Part shown: positions 1 through 8,752 of the stretch, one piece after another | Layout of the letters: each line of letters begins with the position of its first letter | Position numbering within the stretch: position 1 is the stretch's first letter | Assembly (NCBI GenBank): GCA_963767475.1 | Contig: CAVYEI010000002.1 | Span: 1-64,000, forward strand | Direction of reading: 5' to 3' | Source: WHSW01 sp963767475 | GTDB taxonomy: Bacteria; Actinomycetota; Thermoleophilia; Solirubrobacterales; 70-9 | Length of the DNA: 64,000 bases | The notes under the pieces: model-generated | The model's database searches: none | What the model was told of the DNA's origin: nothing | The model's input: only the letters and a program-made list of their open reading frames with translations | Position numbers and translations under genes: made by a program

Positions 1-9
1 AGCCCTAGG

Positions 10-32
10 TGTAGTTCCTCACCACGTTGTTC
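10..32. repeat. IS left inverted repeat
   Basis: This 23-bp terminal repeat begins TGTAGTTCCTCACC and matches the reverse complement of 1040-1062 at all but position 22. CTAG at 5-8 is the left copy of the target duplication. Confidence 0.85.
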
Positions 33-92
33 ATCCGGGCCTCCTTGGAGGCTGGGGGTGCTTAAGCCACCCAGACCCAAGGAGGACACCGA

Positions 93-1067
93 ATGAACAT
101 CCACGCTAACGCCCGCACCTGCCCGAAAAGCCGCAGGCTGATCGCTCGACGCATCGAAGAGGAAGGCTGGTCGCTGGCGGCGGCGGCCGAGGCCGCCGGC
201 GTCAGCGAGCGAACCGCCGCCAAGTGGATCGCCCGCTGGCGGGCCGAGGGCGAGGCGGGTCTGGTTGACCGAAGCTCGGCGCCGATGGCAAGGCCGACCC
301 AGCTGCCCGCCGAGCGCGTGGCGGCGATCGAGGCACTGAGGCGGTTGCGGATGACCGCGGCGGAGATCGCCGAGTGCCTGGGAATGGCGCTCTCGACCGT
401 CTCCAGGTGGCTGAGAAGGATCGGCCTCGGAAAGCTCTCCCGCCTCGAGCCGCCCGAGCCGGCGAACCGCTACGAGCGAAAGCGAGCCGGCGAGCTGATC
501 CACGTCGACGTCAAGAAGCTCGGGCGGATCCCGGGCGGACCGCAGCACCGGACGCAGAGGCAGTCGCCTGACGCAGACGACCGCAGGCTGGCCGCGGCCG
601 CGGGGTCGTCGGCTGGGAGTTCTGTCACGTCTGCGTCGACGATGCCACCCGCCTCGCCTATGTCGAGGTGCTCGCCGACGAGCGCGGCGAGACTGCCGTC
701 GGCTTTCTGCGCCGAGCCGTCGCCTGGTTTGCCTCGATGGGCGTCAGAGTCGAGCGGGTGATGACCGACAACGGCTCTCCCTATGTCTCGAAGGTCCATG
801 GCGCCGCTTGCCGCGAGCTCGGGTTGAGACACATTCGCACCCAGCCCTATCGGCCTCGGACCAACGGCAAAGCCGAACGCTTCATTCAGACGCTCAGAAA
901 CCGCTGGGCCTACGGAGCGCTCTACGGCTCCTCAACCGAGCGCAGGGCAGCGCTCCCTGGCTGGCTCACCCACTACAACTTCACCCGACGACATGGCTCC
1001 CTCGGCCACAAGCCGCCCGCAGCTCGGCTCGCCGAGCTGGAACAACGTGATGAGGAACTACACCTAG
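93..1067 (+). pseudogene. IS481-family transposase, frameshifted
   Basis: The start follows a strong ribosome site (AAGGAGG at about 79). The first frame gives paired helix-turn-helix segments (residues 20-120) and the start of the integrase core (ELIHVDVKKLGRIPGG). Between about 570 and 605 homology moves to another frame (VVGWEFCHVCVDDATRLAY), which carries the rest of the DDE core including VMTDNGSPYVS and TNGKAERFIQTL. The change equals a one-base deletion or a -1 shift. The shifted frame has no stop inside the element and runs into the next gene. IS481 transposases are normally one frame, so this is most simply a dead gene; a programmed shift is less likely. Confidence 0.8.
1040..1062. 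repeat. IS right inverted repeat
   Basis: This is the reverse-complement partner of 10-32, ending GAACTACA. CTAG at 1064-1067 is the right copy of the target duplication. With one flanking base on each side the sites read CCTAGG and CCTAGA. Confidence 0.85.
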
Positions 1068-1108
1068 ATCGTCCGGCCGGCGGGCGCCAGCCGGTACTTT
1101 TTCGTGGG

Positions 1109-2296
1109 GTGCGGGAGCGGTGGTGGATCGGACCGGGACTGGTGGCGCTGTGCCTCGCATCCGGCTGCGGCGCTGGCGACGTGACCACGACCTCGACCAC
1201 CGAGACGGCGCCACCGACGAGCACCCAGGCGCCGACCACCGACGAGCAGACGACGACGGCCGAGGTCGGCGACGGCGAAGGCGGCGTCCGGCTCGAGCCG
1301 ATCGGGGAATTCGAGGACCCCGTCTACGTCACTCAGCCGCGCGGCGACGACGATCTGTTCGTGGTCGAGCAGTGCGGCGTGATCCAGCGGCTGGCTCCCG
1401 GCGGCGGCGAGCCGAGCGTCTTTCTCGATCTCAGCGAGCTGGTCACCTGCGGCGGTGAGCAGGGGCTGCTCTCGCTCGCCTTCGCCCCCGACTACGCCGA
1501 GTCCGGCCTGCTCTACGTCAACTACACCGACGGCGCCGGCGACTCGCTCACGGTCGAGTACGAGCGCGCGGCCGGCGATCCCGCCGTCGCCGATCCGGAC
1601 TCGGCTCGCGAGCTGCTGAAGATCGAGGACTTCGCCAGCAACCACAACGGCGGCCTGCTGGCGTTCGGCCCCGATCGCGAGCTCTACCTGGGCATGGGAG
1701 ACGGCGGGGGCGCCGGCGATCCCGAGCGCACTGCGCAAAACCCCGAGAGCCCGCTGGGCAAGCTGCTGCGGATCGAGATCGACGATCCCGGCAACTACGA
1801 GGTCGCGGCGCTGGGGCTGCGAAACCCGTGGCGCTATTCGTTCGACTCAGACAACGGCGACCTGTGGATCGGCGACGTCGGCCAGAGCGCGCTCGAGGAG
1901 ATCGACGCCGTGCAGGCGACCGACTTCGGCGGGCGGCCGCCCAACTTCGGCTGGTCGGCATTCGAGGGCACCCAGCGCTACAACGACGACCAGGAGGCGC
2001 CGGGAGCCCTGGCGCCGGTGTACGAATACGGCCGCGACGGCGGCGGCTGCTCGGTCACCGGCGGCTACGTCGTCCGCGACCCCGAGCTCGCCTCGCTCTA
2101 CGGGCGCTACCTCTACGGCGACTTCTGCGAGGGCGAGCTGCACAGCTTCACCGCGGACCCGTCGCGGCCCACCGACGACGACCGCGCGCTCGGCCTACGG
2201 GTCGAGCAACTGAGCTCGTTCGGCGAGGACGCCGTCGGGCGGATCTACGCGGTCTCGCTTGACGGGCCCGTGTACCGGCTGGTCGCGGACGGCTGA
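1109..2296 (+). CDS. PQQ-dependent sugar dehydrogenase family lipoprotein
   Basis: This protein (about 395 aa from GTG 1109) is of the soluble glucose/sorbosone dehydrogenase family, six-bladed propellers that oxidise aldoses with PQQ. It has a lipoprotein signal with lipobox LASGC (Cys near residue 20), a Thr-rich linker (26-60), then family motifs: EQGLLSLAFAPDY, SNHNGGLLAFGPDRELYLG with the conserved His, GDGG, and ALGLRNPWRYSFD. The start was chosen because it places the signal peptide first. The same frame is open back into the transposase, but that part is not this gene. The IS inserted about 45 bp upstream and may have separated it from its promoter. The stop overlaps the next start by 1 bp. 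Substrate is unknown. Confidence 0.8.
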   Translation: MRERWWIGPGLVALCLASGCGAGDVTTTSTTETAPPTSTQAPTTDEQTTTAEVGDGEGGVRLEPIGEFEDPVYVTQPRGDDDLFVVEQCGVIQRLAPGGGEPSVFLDLSELVTCGGEQGLLSLAFAPDYAESGLLYVNYTDGAGDSLTVEYERAAGDPAVADPDSARELLKIEDFASNHNGGLLAFGPDRELYLGMGDGGGAGDPERTAQNPESPLGKLLRIEIDDPGNYEVAALGLRNPWRYSFDSDNGDLWIGDVGQSALEEIDAVQATDFGGRPPNFGWSAFEGTQRYNDDQEAPGALAPVYEYGRDGGGCSVTGGYVVRDPELASLYGRYLYGDFCEGELHSFTADPSRPTDDDRALGLRVEQLSSFGEDAVGRIYAVSLDGPVYRLVADG

Positions 2297-3513
2297 TGAG
2301 GAGCGGAGGCGCCCGGGCGGCGCTCGGCGTCGCCGTGCTCGCGGCCGCGGTGGCGATCGCCGCGACCGCCCCGGCCGAGCCGCGCGCGCCCTCGGCCTCC
2401 GGGCTCAAGCTGCGGCTGGTCGCTCAGTTCGACCAGCCCACGTACGTCACCCAGGCCCCCGGCGAGCCGCACACGCTCTACGTCGTCGAGCAGCGGGGCA
2501 AGGTAATCGCCGTGCGCAAGGGGCGCAAGCTCGGCCGGCCGTTTCTCAACCTCACCGAGCGCGTGCGCTTCGGTCCCCGCGAGAGCTCCTCCGAGGAGGC
2601 CGGGATGTTCTCGATCGCGTTCGACCCGCTCTATCAGGACAACGGCCGCTTCTACGTCTTCTACACCGGCCCCGGCGGCAACAACTTCGTCGATCAGTAC
2701 CGGCGCTCGGGCTCGAAGGCGGTCCGCGCGGCTCGCGAGTCGCGTCGCTCGGTGCTCGAGATCCGCCACCCGTGGGCCGACTCCCACAACGGCGGCCAGC
2801 TCCAGTTCGGCCCCGACGGCAATCTCTGGGTCTCCAGCGGTGACGGCGGCTGTTGCGACGACATCCGCGATCAGGCGCGCACCCTGGGCACGATGCTCGG
2901 CAAGCTCCTGCGGGTCGATCCGCGGCCCGACCGGCGCGGGTTCAGCGCACCCCCGGACAACCCGCTGCTCGGCCGTCGCGGCGACGATGCCGTCTACGCC
3001 TGGGGCCTGCGAAACGCGTGGCGTTTCTCCTTCGACCGGCTGACCGGCAACCTCGTGATCCCGGACGTCGGCGACAACCACCAGGCTCGCGAGGAGATCA
3101 ACTACCTGAGCCCGGGCGCGGCGGCCGGCGTCAACTTCGGCTGGCCCGAGTACGAGGGCTTTCTGCGCGAGGATCCGAGCCGTCCCGGCCAGGGCCGGCT
3201 GGTGATGCCGATCGCCCAATATCGCCACACCGGCGGGCGCTGCGCGATCACCGGCGGCTACGTCGTCCGCGACCCGGCGCTGCCGCAGCTCTGGGGTCGC
3301 TACCTCTACGCCGACTTCTGTGGCGGCAGGATCCGCAGCCTCGGCCTGCCGGAGCTTGTCGACGGGTTCGCGCCGGCCGCGCGCGTCGCCGACGATCGCG
3401 ACGAGGGCGTCTACCAGCGCTACCTGAGCTCGTTCGGCGAGGGTCTCGGGGGTCAGATCTACGTCGCCTCGCTCGCCGGCCCCGTCTACCGGCTGCAGGC
3501 TCGACGCCGATGA
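2296..3513 (+). CDS. PQQ-dependent sugar dehydrogenase family protein, second of three
   Basis: The 405-residue product begins at an ATG in TGATG, overlapping the upstream stop, so translation is probably coupled. An N-terminal hydrophobic segment (residues 8-28) is a likely signal peptide. The propeller follows with the motifs AGMFSIAFDPLYQDNGRFYVFYT, DSHNGGQLQFGPDGNLWVSSGDGG, WGLRNAWRFSFDRLTGNLVIPDVGD and CAITGGYVVRDP. The conserved His of the PQQ pocket lies in SHNGG. A Cys pair (GDGGCCDD) is unlike its neighbours. It is a paralogue of both flanking genes and presumably acts outside the membrane. Reaction and cofactor are inferred from the family. Confidence 0.8.
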   Translation: MRSGGARAALGVAVLAAAVAIAATAPAEPRAPSASGLKLRLVAQFDQPTYVTQAPGEPHTLYVVEQRGKVIAVRKGRKLGRPFLNLTERVRFGPRESSSEEAGMFSIAFDPLYQDNGRFYVFYTGPGGNNFVDQYRRSGSKAVRAARESRRSVLEIRHPWADSHNGGQLQFGPDGNLWVSSGDGGCCDDIRDQARTLGTMLGKLLRVDPRPDRRGFSAPPDNPLLGRRGDDAVYAWGLRNAWRFSFDRLTGNLVIPDVGDNHQAREEINYLSPGAAAGVNFGWPEYEGFLREDPSRPGQGRLVMPIAQYRHTGGRCAITGGYVVRDPALPQLWGRYLYADFCGGRIRSLGLPELVDGFAPAARVADDRDEGVYQRYLSSFGEGLGGQIYVASLAGPVYRLQARRR

Positions 3514-3536
3514 TCGCGACCGGTACTCTGACCTCG

Positions 3537-4703
3537 ATGGGACGTAGCTCTGGCAGGGGCTTGATCGCAGCGGTCGTCGCTACGGCCGTGGTTTCGCTCG
3601 GCGCCGTCGCGGCCGCGCAGTCCGACTCGGGCAGCGCCCGCGCGGGTGGCGGCGGGCTGAAGCTGGCGCGGGTCGGCGGCTTCGAGGCGCCGGTGTACGT
3701 CGACGACGCCCCCGGCGCGTCGAAGCTGCTGTTCGTGGTCGAGCAGCCGGGCTCGATCCGGGTCCTGCGCAGGGGCAAGACCCTGAGGCGCGACTTTCTC
3801 GACATCCGCGACCTGGTTCAGTACGGCGGCGAGGAGGGCCTGCTCTCGGTCGCCTTCGACCCGGGATACGCGCAGAACCGCCGCTTCTACGTCTACTTCG
3901 TCAACCGCGGCGGCAACATCGAGGTCGACGCCTTCCGGCGCAAGAAGGGCGACACGACCCGCGCCGATCTGCAATCGCGCCGCAAGGTGATCGAGATCGC
4001 CCACCCGGTGAACTCGAACCACAATGGCGGCCAGCTCCAGTTCGGTCCCGACGGGCTGCTCTACCTCGCCACCGGCGACGGCGGCAGCGGCGGCGACCCC
4101 GACGCCAACGCCCAGAACCCGAACAGCCTGCTCGGCAAGCTGCTGCGAATCGAGCCGCGCAAGAGGGGCGGCTACTCGACCCCGGGCTCGAACCCGTTAG
4201 CCGGCGGAAACGGAAAGGACGAGATCTACGCGCTCGGGCTGCGCAACCCCTACCGCTTCTCCTTCGACAGCCAGTCCGGCGACATCTTCATCGGCGACGT
4301 CGGCCAGGACGCGTTCGAGGAGATCGACCGGGTGGGCCGCGGCAACCTCGCGGGCTCGAACTTCGGCTGGGACATCTTCGAGGGCAACCACGACTTCGAG
4401 GGCGGCGGAGCGCCTGCGAACTACCGCCCGCCGGTGCTCGAGTACTCGTCGCAAGGCGGCAACTGCGCGGTCACCGGCGGCTACGTCGTCCATGACCCCT
4501 CGCTCCTCGCGCTCGCCGGCCGCTACATCTACGCCGACTTCTGCGGCGGCGTGCTGCGCTCCTTCGATCCCTCCAACCCCGGGCCCAGCGATTCCGCCAC
4601 CGGGCTCGAGCTCAGCGGGCCGAGCTCGTTCGGCGAGGGCGCCGGCGGCCGCATCTACGTCGCCTCACTCGACGGCGGCGTCTACCGAATCACCCAGAAG
4701 TAG
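3537..4703 (+). CDS. PQQ-dependent sugar dehydrogenase family protein, third of three
   Basis: The product (388 aa from ATG 3537) has a clear signal peptide (GLIAAVVATAVVSLGAVAAAQ) and the same propeller motifs as the two preceding genes: EEGLLSVAFDPGYAQNRRFYVYF, SNHNGGQLQFGPDGLLYLATGDGG, LGLRNPYRFSFDSQSGDIFIGDVGQ. An in-frame ATG at 3510 overlaps the previous stop by 4 bp and is an equally possible start; 3537 gives a tighter signal peptide. The three genes form a tandem array on one strand with almost no spacing, indicating duplication and probable co-transcription. Confidence 0.8.
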   Translation: MGRSSGRGLIAAVVATAVVSLGAVAAAQSDSGSARAGGGGLKLARVGGFEAPVYVDDAPGASKLLFVVEQPGSIRVLRRGKTLRRDFLDIRDLVQYGGEEGLLSVAFDPGYAQNRRFYVYFVNRGGNIEVDAFRRKKGDTTRADLQSRRKVIEIAHPVNSNHNGGQLQFGPDGLLYLATGDGGSGGDPDANAQNPNSLLGKLLRIEPRKRGGYSTPGSNPLAGGNGKDEIYALGLRNPYRFSFDSQSGDIFIGDVGQDAFEEIDRVGRGNLAGSNFGWDIFEGNHDFEGGGAPANYRPPVLEYSSQGGNCAVTGGYVVHDPSLLALAGRYIYADFCGGVLRSFDPSNPGPSDSATGLELSGPSSFGEGAGGRIYVASLDGGVYRITQK

Positions 4704-4781
4704 CGCCTGGGTGGGCACTGGGCGCGGTCGGAGTAGTCTCCGATGCTCACCAGCTCGGGCGATCTAGGAGGACAAGTCAAG

Positions 4782-6362
4782 ATGGAGTCCGCGACGCACC
4801 CGGACGCGACCACCACCGGCACCGAGAACGGCGCCTCGAACGGCCAGCCGACCGCGAAGGAGACCTTCGAGGTCCACCGGCCGATCGATGGATCGGTGCT
4901 CCAGGAGGTGGCGATCGACTCGGCGGCCGACGTCGCCGCCGCGGTCGCCGGCGTGCGCGCCAACCAGCCCGCCTGGGAGGCAATCGGCTTCGCCGGGCGC
5001 CGGCGCTGGCTCGAGAGCCTGCGCGACTGGATCCTCGCCAACCAGGACGCGGTCGACGACCTGATGCAGCAGGAGACCGGCAAGGTACGCGCCGACGCCG
5101 CGCTCGAGGCCTTCTACGTCCTCGACGCGATCAACTTCTGGTGCGACCAGGGCCCGAAGTTCCTCGAGGACGAGGTCGTTTCGCCCCACAACCCGCTGCT
5201 GAAGGCGAAGCGGGCGAAGATCGTCTACCGCCCGTTCGGGGTGGTCGGGATGATCAGCCCCTGGAACTTCCCGGTGATCCTCTCGCTCGGCGACGCGATC
5301 CCGGCCCTGCTGGCGGGCAACGCGGTCGTGATCAAGCCCTCTGAGATCACCCCGCTGACGCTGATCGAGCTCGTCCGCGCCTGGCGCGATGAGGTCGGCG
5401 CTCCCGACGTGCTCGCGGTCGTCAACGGGATGGCCGAGACCGGCGGCGCGCTGATCGACGAGTGCGACTACATGCAGTTCACCGGCTCCGAGAAGACCGG
5501 CAAGATCGTGATGAAGCGGGCGGCGGAGACGCTGACCCCGGTCAGCCTCGAGCTCGGCGGCAAGGACCCGATGATCGTCACCCGCGACGCCGACCTCGAG
5601 CGCGCGGTCAATGCGACCGCCTGGGGCGGCCTGCTGAACACCGGTCAGATCTGCATCTCGATCGAGCGCGTCTACGTCGAGGAGCCGATCTACGACGAGT
5701 TCGTCGCCAAGCTCACGGAGAAGGTCCAGACCCTGCGCCAGGGCGCCGACGGCGACACCTACACCGCCGAGGTCGGCGCGATGACCTCGCCGGCTCAGGT
5801 CGAGATCGTCTCCGACCAGGTCGAGGACGCGCGCGAGGCCGGCGCCCGGATCCTGACCGGCGGCAAGCGCAAGGACGGCCCCGGCGACTGGTACGAGCCG
5901 ACCGTGATCGCCGACGTCGACCACTCGATGAAGGTGATGCGCGAGGAGACCTTTGGGCCGGTGATCCCGGTGATGAAGGTGCGCGACGTCGAGCAGGCGA
6001 TCGAGCTCGCCAACGACTCCGTCTACGGGCTGGGCTCGTCGGTGTTCGCCGGCGACCCGGACGAGGGCGAGCGAATCGCCCGCCGGATCGAGGCCGGGCA
6101 CTGCAACGTCAACGACGTGCTGATCAACTACAACGTCCTCGGGCTGCCGATGGGCGGCTGGAAGAGCTCCGGGATCGGCGTCCGCCACGGAGCCCAGGGG
6201 ATCCGCCGCTTCTGCCACACCGAGGCGGTGACGATCCCGCGGCTGCCGACCGCGAAGTCGGAGCCGGTCTGGTTCCCCTACAGCGCCCGCAAGCGCGGCT
6301 TCGTCCGCCGCATCTACCGCTTCCTCAACGCCCGCGGGCTGCGCAACCGACTCCGCGGCTGA
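4782..6362 (+). CDS. Aldehyde dehydrogenase family protein
   Basis: This NAD(P)-dependent aldehyde dehydrogenase (526 aa) oxidises aldehydes to acids. It shows the Rossmann and catalytic motifs in order: ISPWNFPVILSLG, the general base in LELGGKDPMIV, the nucleophile in NTGQICISIERVYVEE, and EETFGPVIPV. The start at 4782 follows AGGAGG at 4766-4771 with ideal spacing; an ATG at 4743 in frame lacks this. The C-terminus carries a basic extension (RKRGFVRRIYRFLNARGLRNRL) that could contact the membrane. It lies 78 bp after the sugar dehydrogenases and may share their role, but the substrate cannot be told from sequence. Confidence 0.85.
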   Translation: MESATHPDATTTGTENGASNGQPTAKETFEVHRPIDGSVLQEVAIDSAADVAAAVAGVRANQPAWEAIGFAGRRRWLESLRDWILANQDAVDDLMQQETGKVRADAALEAFYVLDAINFWCDQGPKFLEDEVVSPHNPLLKAKRAKIVYRPFGVVGMISPWNFPVILSLGDAIPALLAGNAVVIKPSEITPLTLIELVRAWRDEVGAPDVLAVVNGMAETGGALIDECDYMQFTGSEKTGKIVMKRAAETLTPVSLELGGKDPMIVTRDADLERAVNATAWGGLLNTGQICISIERVYVEEPIYDEFVAKLTEKVQTLRQGADGDTYTAEVGAMTSPAQVEIVSDQVEDAREAGARILTGGKRKDGPGDWYEPTVIADVDHSMKVMREETFGPVIPVMKVRDVEQAIELANDSVYGLGSSVFAGDPDEGERIARRIEAGHCNVNDVLINYNVLGLPMGGWKSSGIGVRHGAQGIRRFCHTEAVTIPRLPTAKSEPVWFPYSARKRGFVRRIYRFLNARGLRNRLRG

Positions 6363-6368
6363 GCGCGA

Positions 6369-8618
6369 TCACGCCGGATCGCCGCCGTTGGCGCTCGGCG
6401 TGATGTTCTGGCTGGCGCGAAACACGTTCTCGGGGTCGTAGCGGCGCTTCAGCTCCTGTAGCCGCGCGTAGTCGTCACCCCACGAAGCGATCGCGCGCTC
6501 GCGGCCCTCGTCGCTGAGGAAGTTGACGTACACACGGCCGGTCGCGAACGGCCTCATCGCCTCGTGGAAGCCGCGCGTGAAGGCGACGTTGCGCTCGTCG
6601 TCGGCGGGATCTCGCCAGAGCGAGACCGCGTGCACGTCGAACGGCGCCTCGCGGTCCGAGAGCGCCATCGTTCCGTCGGGCACGCGCTTGATCTGCCCGC
6701 CCTTCGGCAGCACGAGCAGCTCGGTCAGCGGCGACGGCTTGCTCAGGTGAAAACGGCAGAGGACCTCGATCGCCTCGTCCGAGAGCTCGGCGAGGAAGTC
6801 GCCGGTCCAGTAGTTGCGCTCCCCCTCGGGGAAGTCCGCGTCGAGCATCCGCTGCAGCTCGACGTACGGCATCGGCTCGACCAGGTCGACGGCCGGCGGG
6901 CCGAACTCGCGCAGCGGCCTCAGCGCCTCCTCGCCTTCATCGATCGGCCCCGCGTAGCAGAGGACCACGCCGACCACCGGCTCGCCGCGCACCGGCTCGG
7001 GAACGGGATCGGCGTCGGGCGCCGTGATCAACGCGACCCCCGCTCCGACCTCGTCGGGGGCATCCGCGAGCACCTCGCGGAAGTTGCGCAGCACGTCGGC
7101 CGCCATCGCCGCCGGGTAGAGCAGCATGCCGCCGAGCACCGTCGGCCCGATCGGGTGCAGGCGCAGCTCGAAGCTGGTCACCACGCCGAAGTTGCCGGCG
7201 CCACCGCGGGTGGCCCAGAAGAGGTCCGCGTTCTCGCTCTCCGAGGCGGTGAGGATGCGCCCGTCGGCGGTAACCGTCTCCACCCCGAGCAGGTTGTCGA
7301 CGGTGTAACCGCACTTGCGCTCGAGCCAGCCCGAGCCGCCGCCGAGGATGAGCCCGCCGATTCCGGTGGTCGACATCCGTCCCCCGGTCACCGCCAGGCC
7401 GTGCTCCTGGGTCGCGGCGTCGAGCTCGCCCCAGGTCACTCCGCCCTCGACCCTGGCCGTGCGCGCCTCCGGGTCGACCTCGATCGCCTTCATCGGCCGC
7501 AGGTCGACGGTCAGCCCGTCGTCGCAGACGGCGTTGCCGGTGACGTTGTGGCCGCCGCCGTAAACCGAGAGCGGCATGCCTTGGTCGCGGGCGAACCCGA
7601 TCGCGACCGAGACGTCCTCGGCGCTCTCACAACGGGCGATCAGCGCCGGCCGGCGCTGGACCATCCCGTTGAAGACCTGGCGCAGCTCGTCGAAGCGCGG
7701 GTGTTCGCGATCGACCACCTCGCCGCCAAATCCGGCGGCCGACAGGTCTGCCGCGCTGGCCACCGCGGCCCGCACCGCCGCCAGGAACGCCGCCGGCTGT
7801 TCGACCGGCGGGTCGTCGGCGCACTCCTCGATCACACGCAGCGGCCAGCCGAAGCGCTCGCCGGCGGCCTCGGCGACGGCCAACGGCACGGCGAGATTAT
7901 GGCGTCCCCAGATCAGGCTGGTCGGCACGGAGATCGACCCCAGCGCCTGCTCTTCGATCGCCGGGATCCCGACGTGCTCCATCAGCTCGCCGACGGCGGC
8001 GATCACGGTGGGCGTGTTCGCGCGGTCGACGTTGTAGGCACGAAACGGCTCCCAGCGCGGACCCATGTCGCGCTGCACCGTCTCCACGTCGAGGGCGCAG
8101 TAACGCCAGAGATCGTCGTGGGTGGAATCGGTCGGCTGTGCCAGATACTCGTGCAGCGCCGCCCCGAACTCGGGCGCGGGATCGAACCCGCTGAGCCCGA
8201 GCGAGTCGACGAGTACCAGGCGATCGATGAACTCGCCGTATGTGGCGGCAAAGCGGGCGGCGATCGCGCCGCCGGCCGAGTGGCCGACGAGCGCCGGCGG
8301 CGTCGGGCAGGTGCGCTCGATCAGTTCCGCGAGCCAGCTCAGCACCCGTTCGGCGTCAAGCTCGCCGTCCCCGACGATCTCCGAGGCGCCGTGTCCGGGC
8401 AGGTCGGGCGCGATCACCCGGTGCGTCCGGACCAGGTCCGGGATCACCCGCACCCAATGGCAGGCGTTACCGGCCGGCCCGTGCAGCAGCACGACCGTGG
8501 GCCCCTCGCCGCCCTCGAGCACCGGCGTCGAGATTCCCGCCAGCTCATAGCGCTGCTCCGTGGCTGGAATCTCGGCGAGCAGCGTGGCCCGCTCGCTCAC
8601 GGTCTGGTCGATCGTCAT
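6369..8618 (-). CDS. Alpha/beta-hydrolase-like domain fused to FAD-linked (BBE-type) oxidase
   Basis: The 749-residue protein joins two domains. Residues 1-290 are an alpha/beta-hydrolase fold with nucleophile elbow GHSAGG (Ser114), but the usual acid position reads WGRHN (Asn241) and the usual His position reads ECADDPPVEQP (Asp268), so the triad is broken. Residues 300-749 are a PCMH-type FAD-binding oxidoreductase with a berberine-bridge C-terminus; GGGHN (His357) fits the site of 8-alpha-histidyl FAD, while the second covalent Cys seen in bicovalent members is absent (GGRMSTTG). It ends with NVFRASQNI, a typical BBE tail. The convergent neighbour stops 6 bp away. A LuxR-type regulator precedes it on the same strand. 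Substrate unknown. Confidence 0.85.
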   Translation of the reverse strand: MTIDQTVSERATLLAEIPATEQRYELAGISTPVLEGGEGPTVVLLHGPAGNACHWVRVIPDLVRTHRVIAPDLPGHGASEIVGDGELDAERVLSWLAELIERTCPTPPALVGHSAGGAIAARFAATYGEFIDRLVLVDSLGLSGFDPAPEFGAALHEYLAQPTDSTHDDLWRYCALDVETVQRDMGPRWEPFRAYNVDRANTPTVIAAVGELMEHVGIPAIEEQALGSISVPTSLIWGRHNLAVPLAVAEAAGERFGWPLRVIEECADDPPVEQPAAFLAAVRAAVASAADLSAAGFGGEVVDREHPRFDELRQVFNGMVQRRPALIARCESAEDVSVAIGFARDQGMPLSVYGGGHNVTGNAVCDDGLTVDLRPMKAIEVDPEARTARVEGGVTWGELDAATQEHGLAVTGGRMSTTGIGGLILGGGSGWLERKCGYTVDNLLGVETVTADGRILTASESENADLFWATRGGAGNFGVVTSFELRLHPIGPTVLGGMLLYPAAMAADVLRNFREVLADAPDEVGAGVALITAPDADPVPEPVRGEPVVGVVLCYAGPIDEGEEALRPLREFGPPAVDLVEPMPYVELQRMLDADFPEGERNYWTGDFLAELSDEAIEVLCRFHLSKPSPLTELLVLPKGGQIKRVPDGTMALSDREAPFDVHAVSLWRDPADDERNVAFTRGFHEAMRPFATGRVYVNFLSDEGRERAIASWGDDYARLQELKRRYDPENVFRASQNITPSANGGDPA

Positions 8619-8752
8619 CTCGTCGCTCCATTCGTCGGTCGTCGTTCGAGCCGACGGTAGGGGCGCGGGATGCCGATCTCATCGCCTCAAATCACCAACT
8701 TCACCCGGCCGCGTGTGGTTAATTCCCACCATCCGCCGCCTGAGCGCGGCGC

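Larger units (their letters stand above)
10..1062 (+). mobile_element. IS481-family insertion sequence, decayed
   Basis: The element is bounded by 23-bp imperfect inverted repeats starting TGTAGTTCCTCA (22 of 23 identical) and flanked on both sides by CTAG, the target favoured by IS481-family elements. It holds one transposase gene with an N-terminal helix-turn-helix and a C-terminal DDE integrase core, but the reading frame is broken. A GC-rich imperfect hairpin (CTGGG...CCCAG, about 52-76) lies just inside the left end. The right end stops about 45 bp upstream of the next gene. Family assignment is from domain layout, size (about 1.05 kb) and target. Confidence 0.85.
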
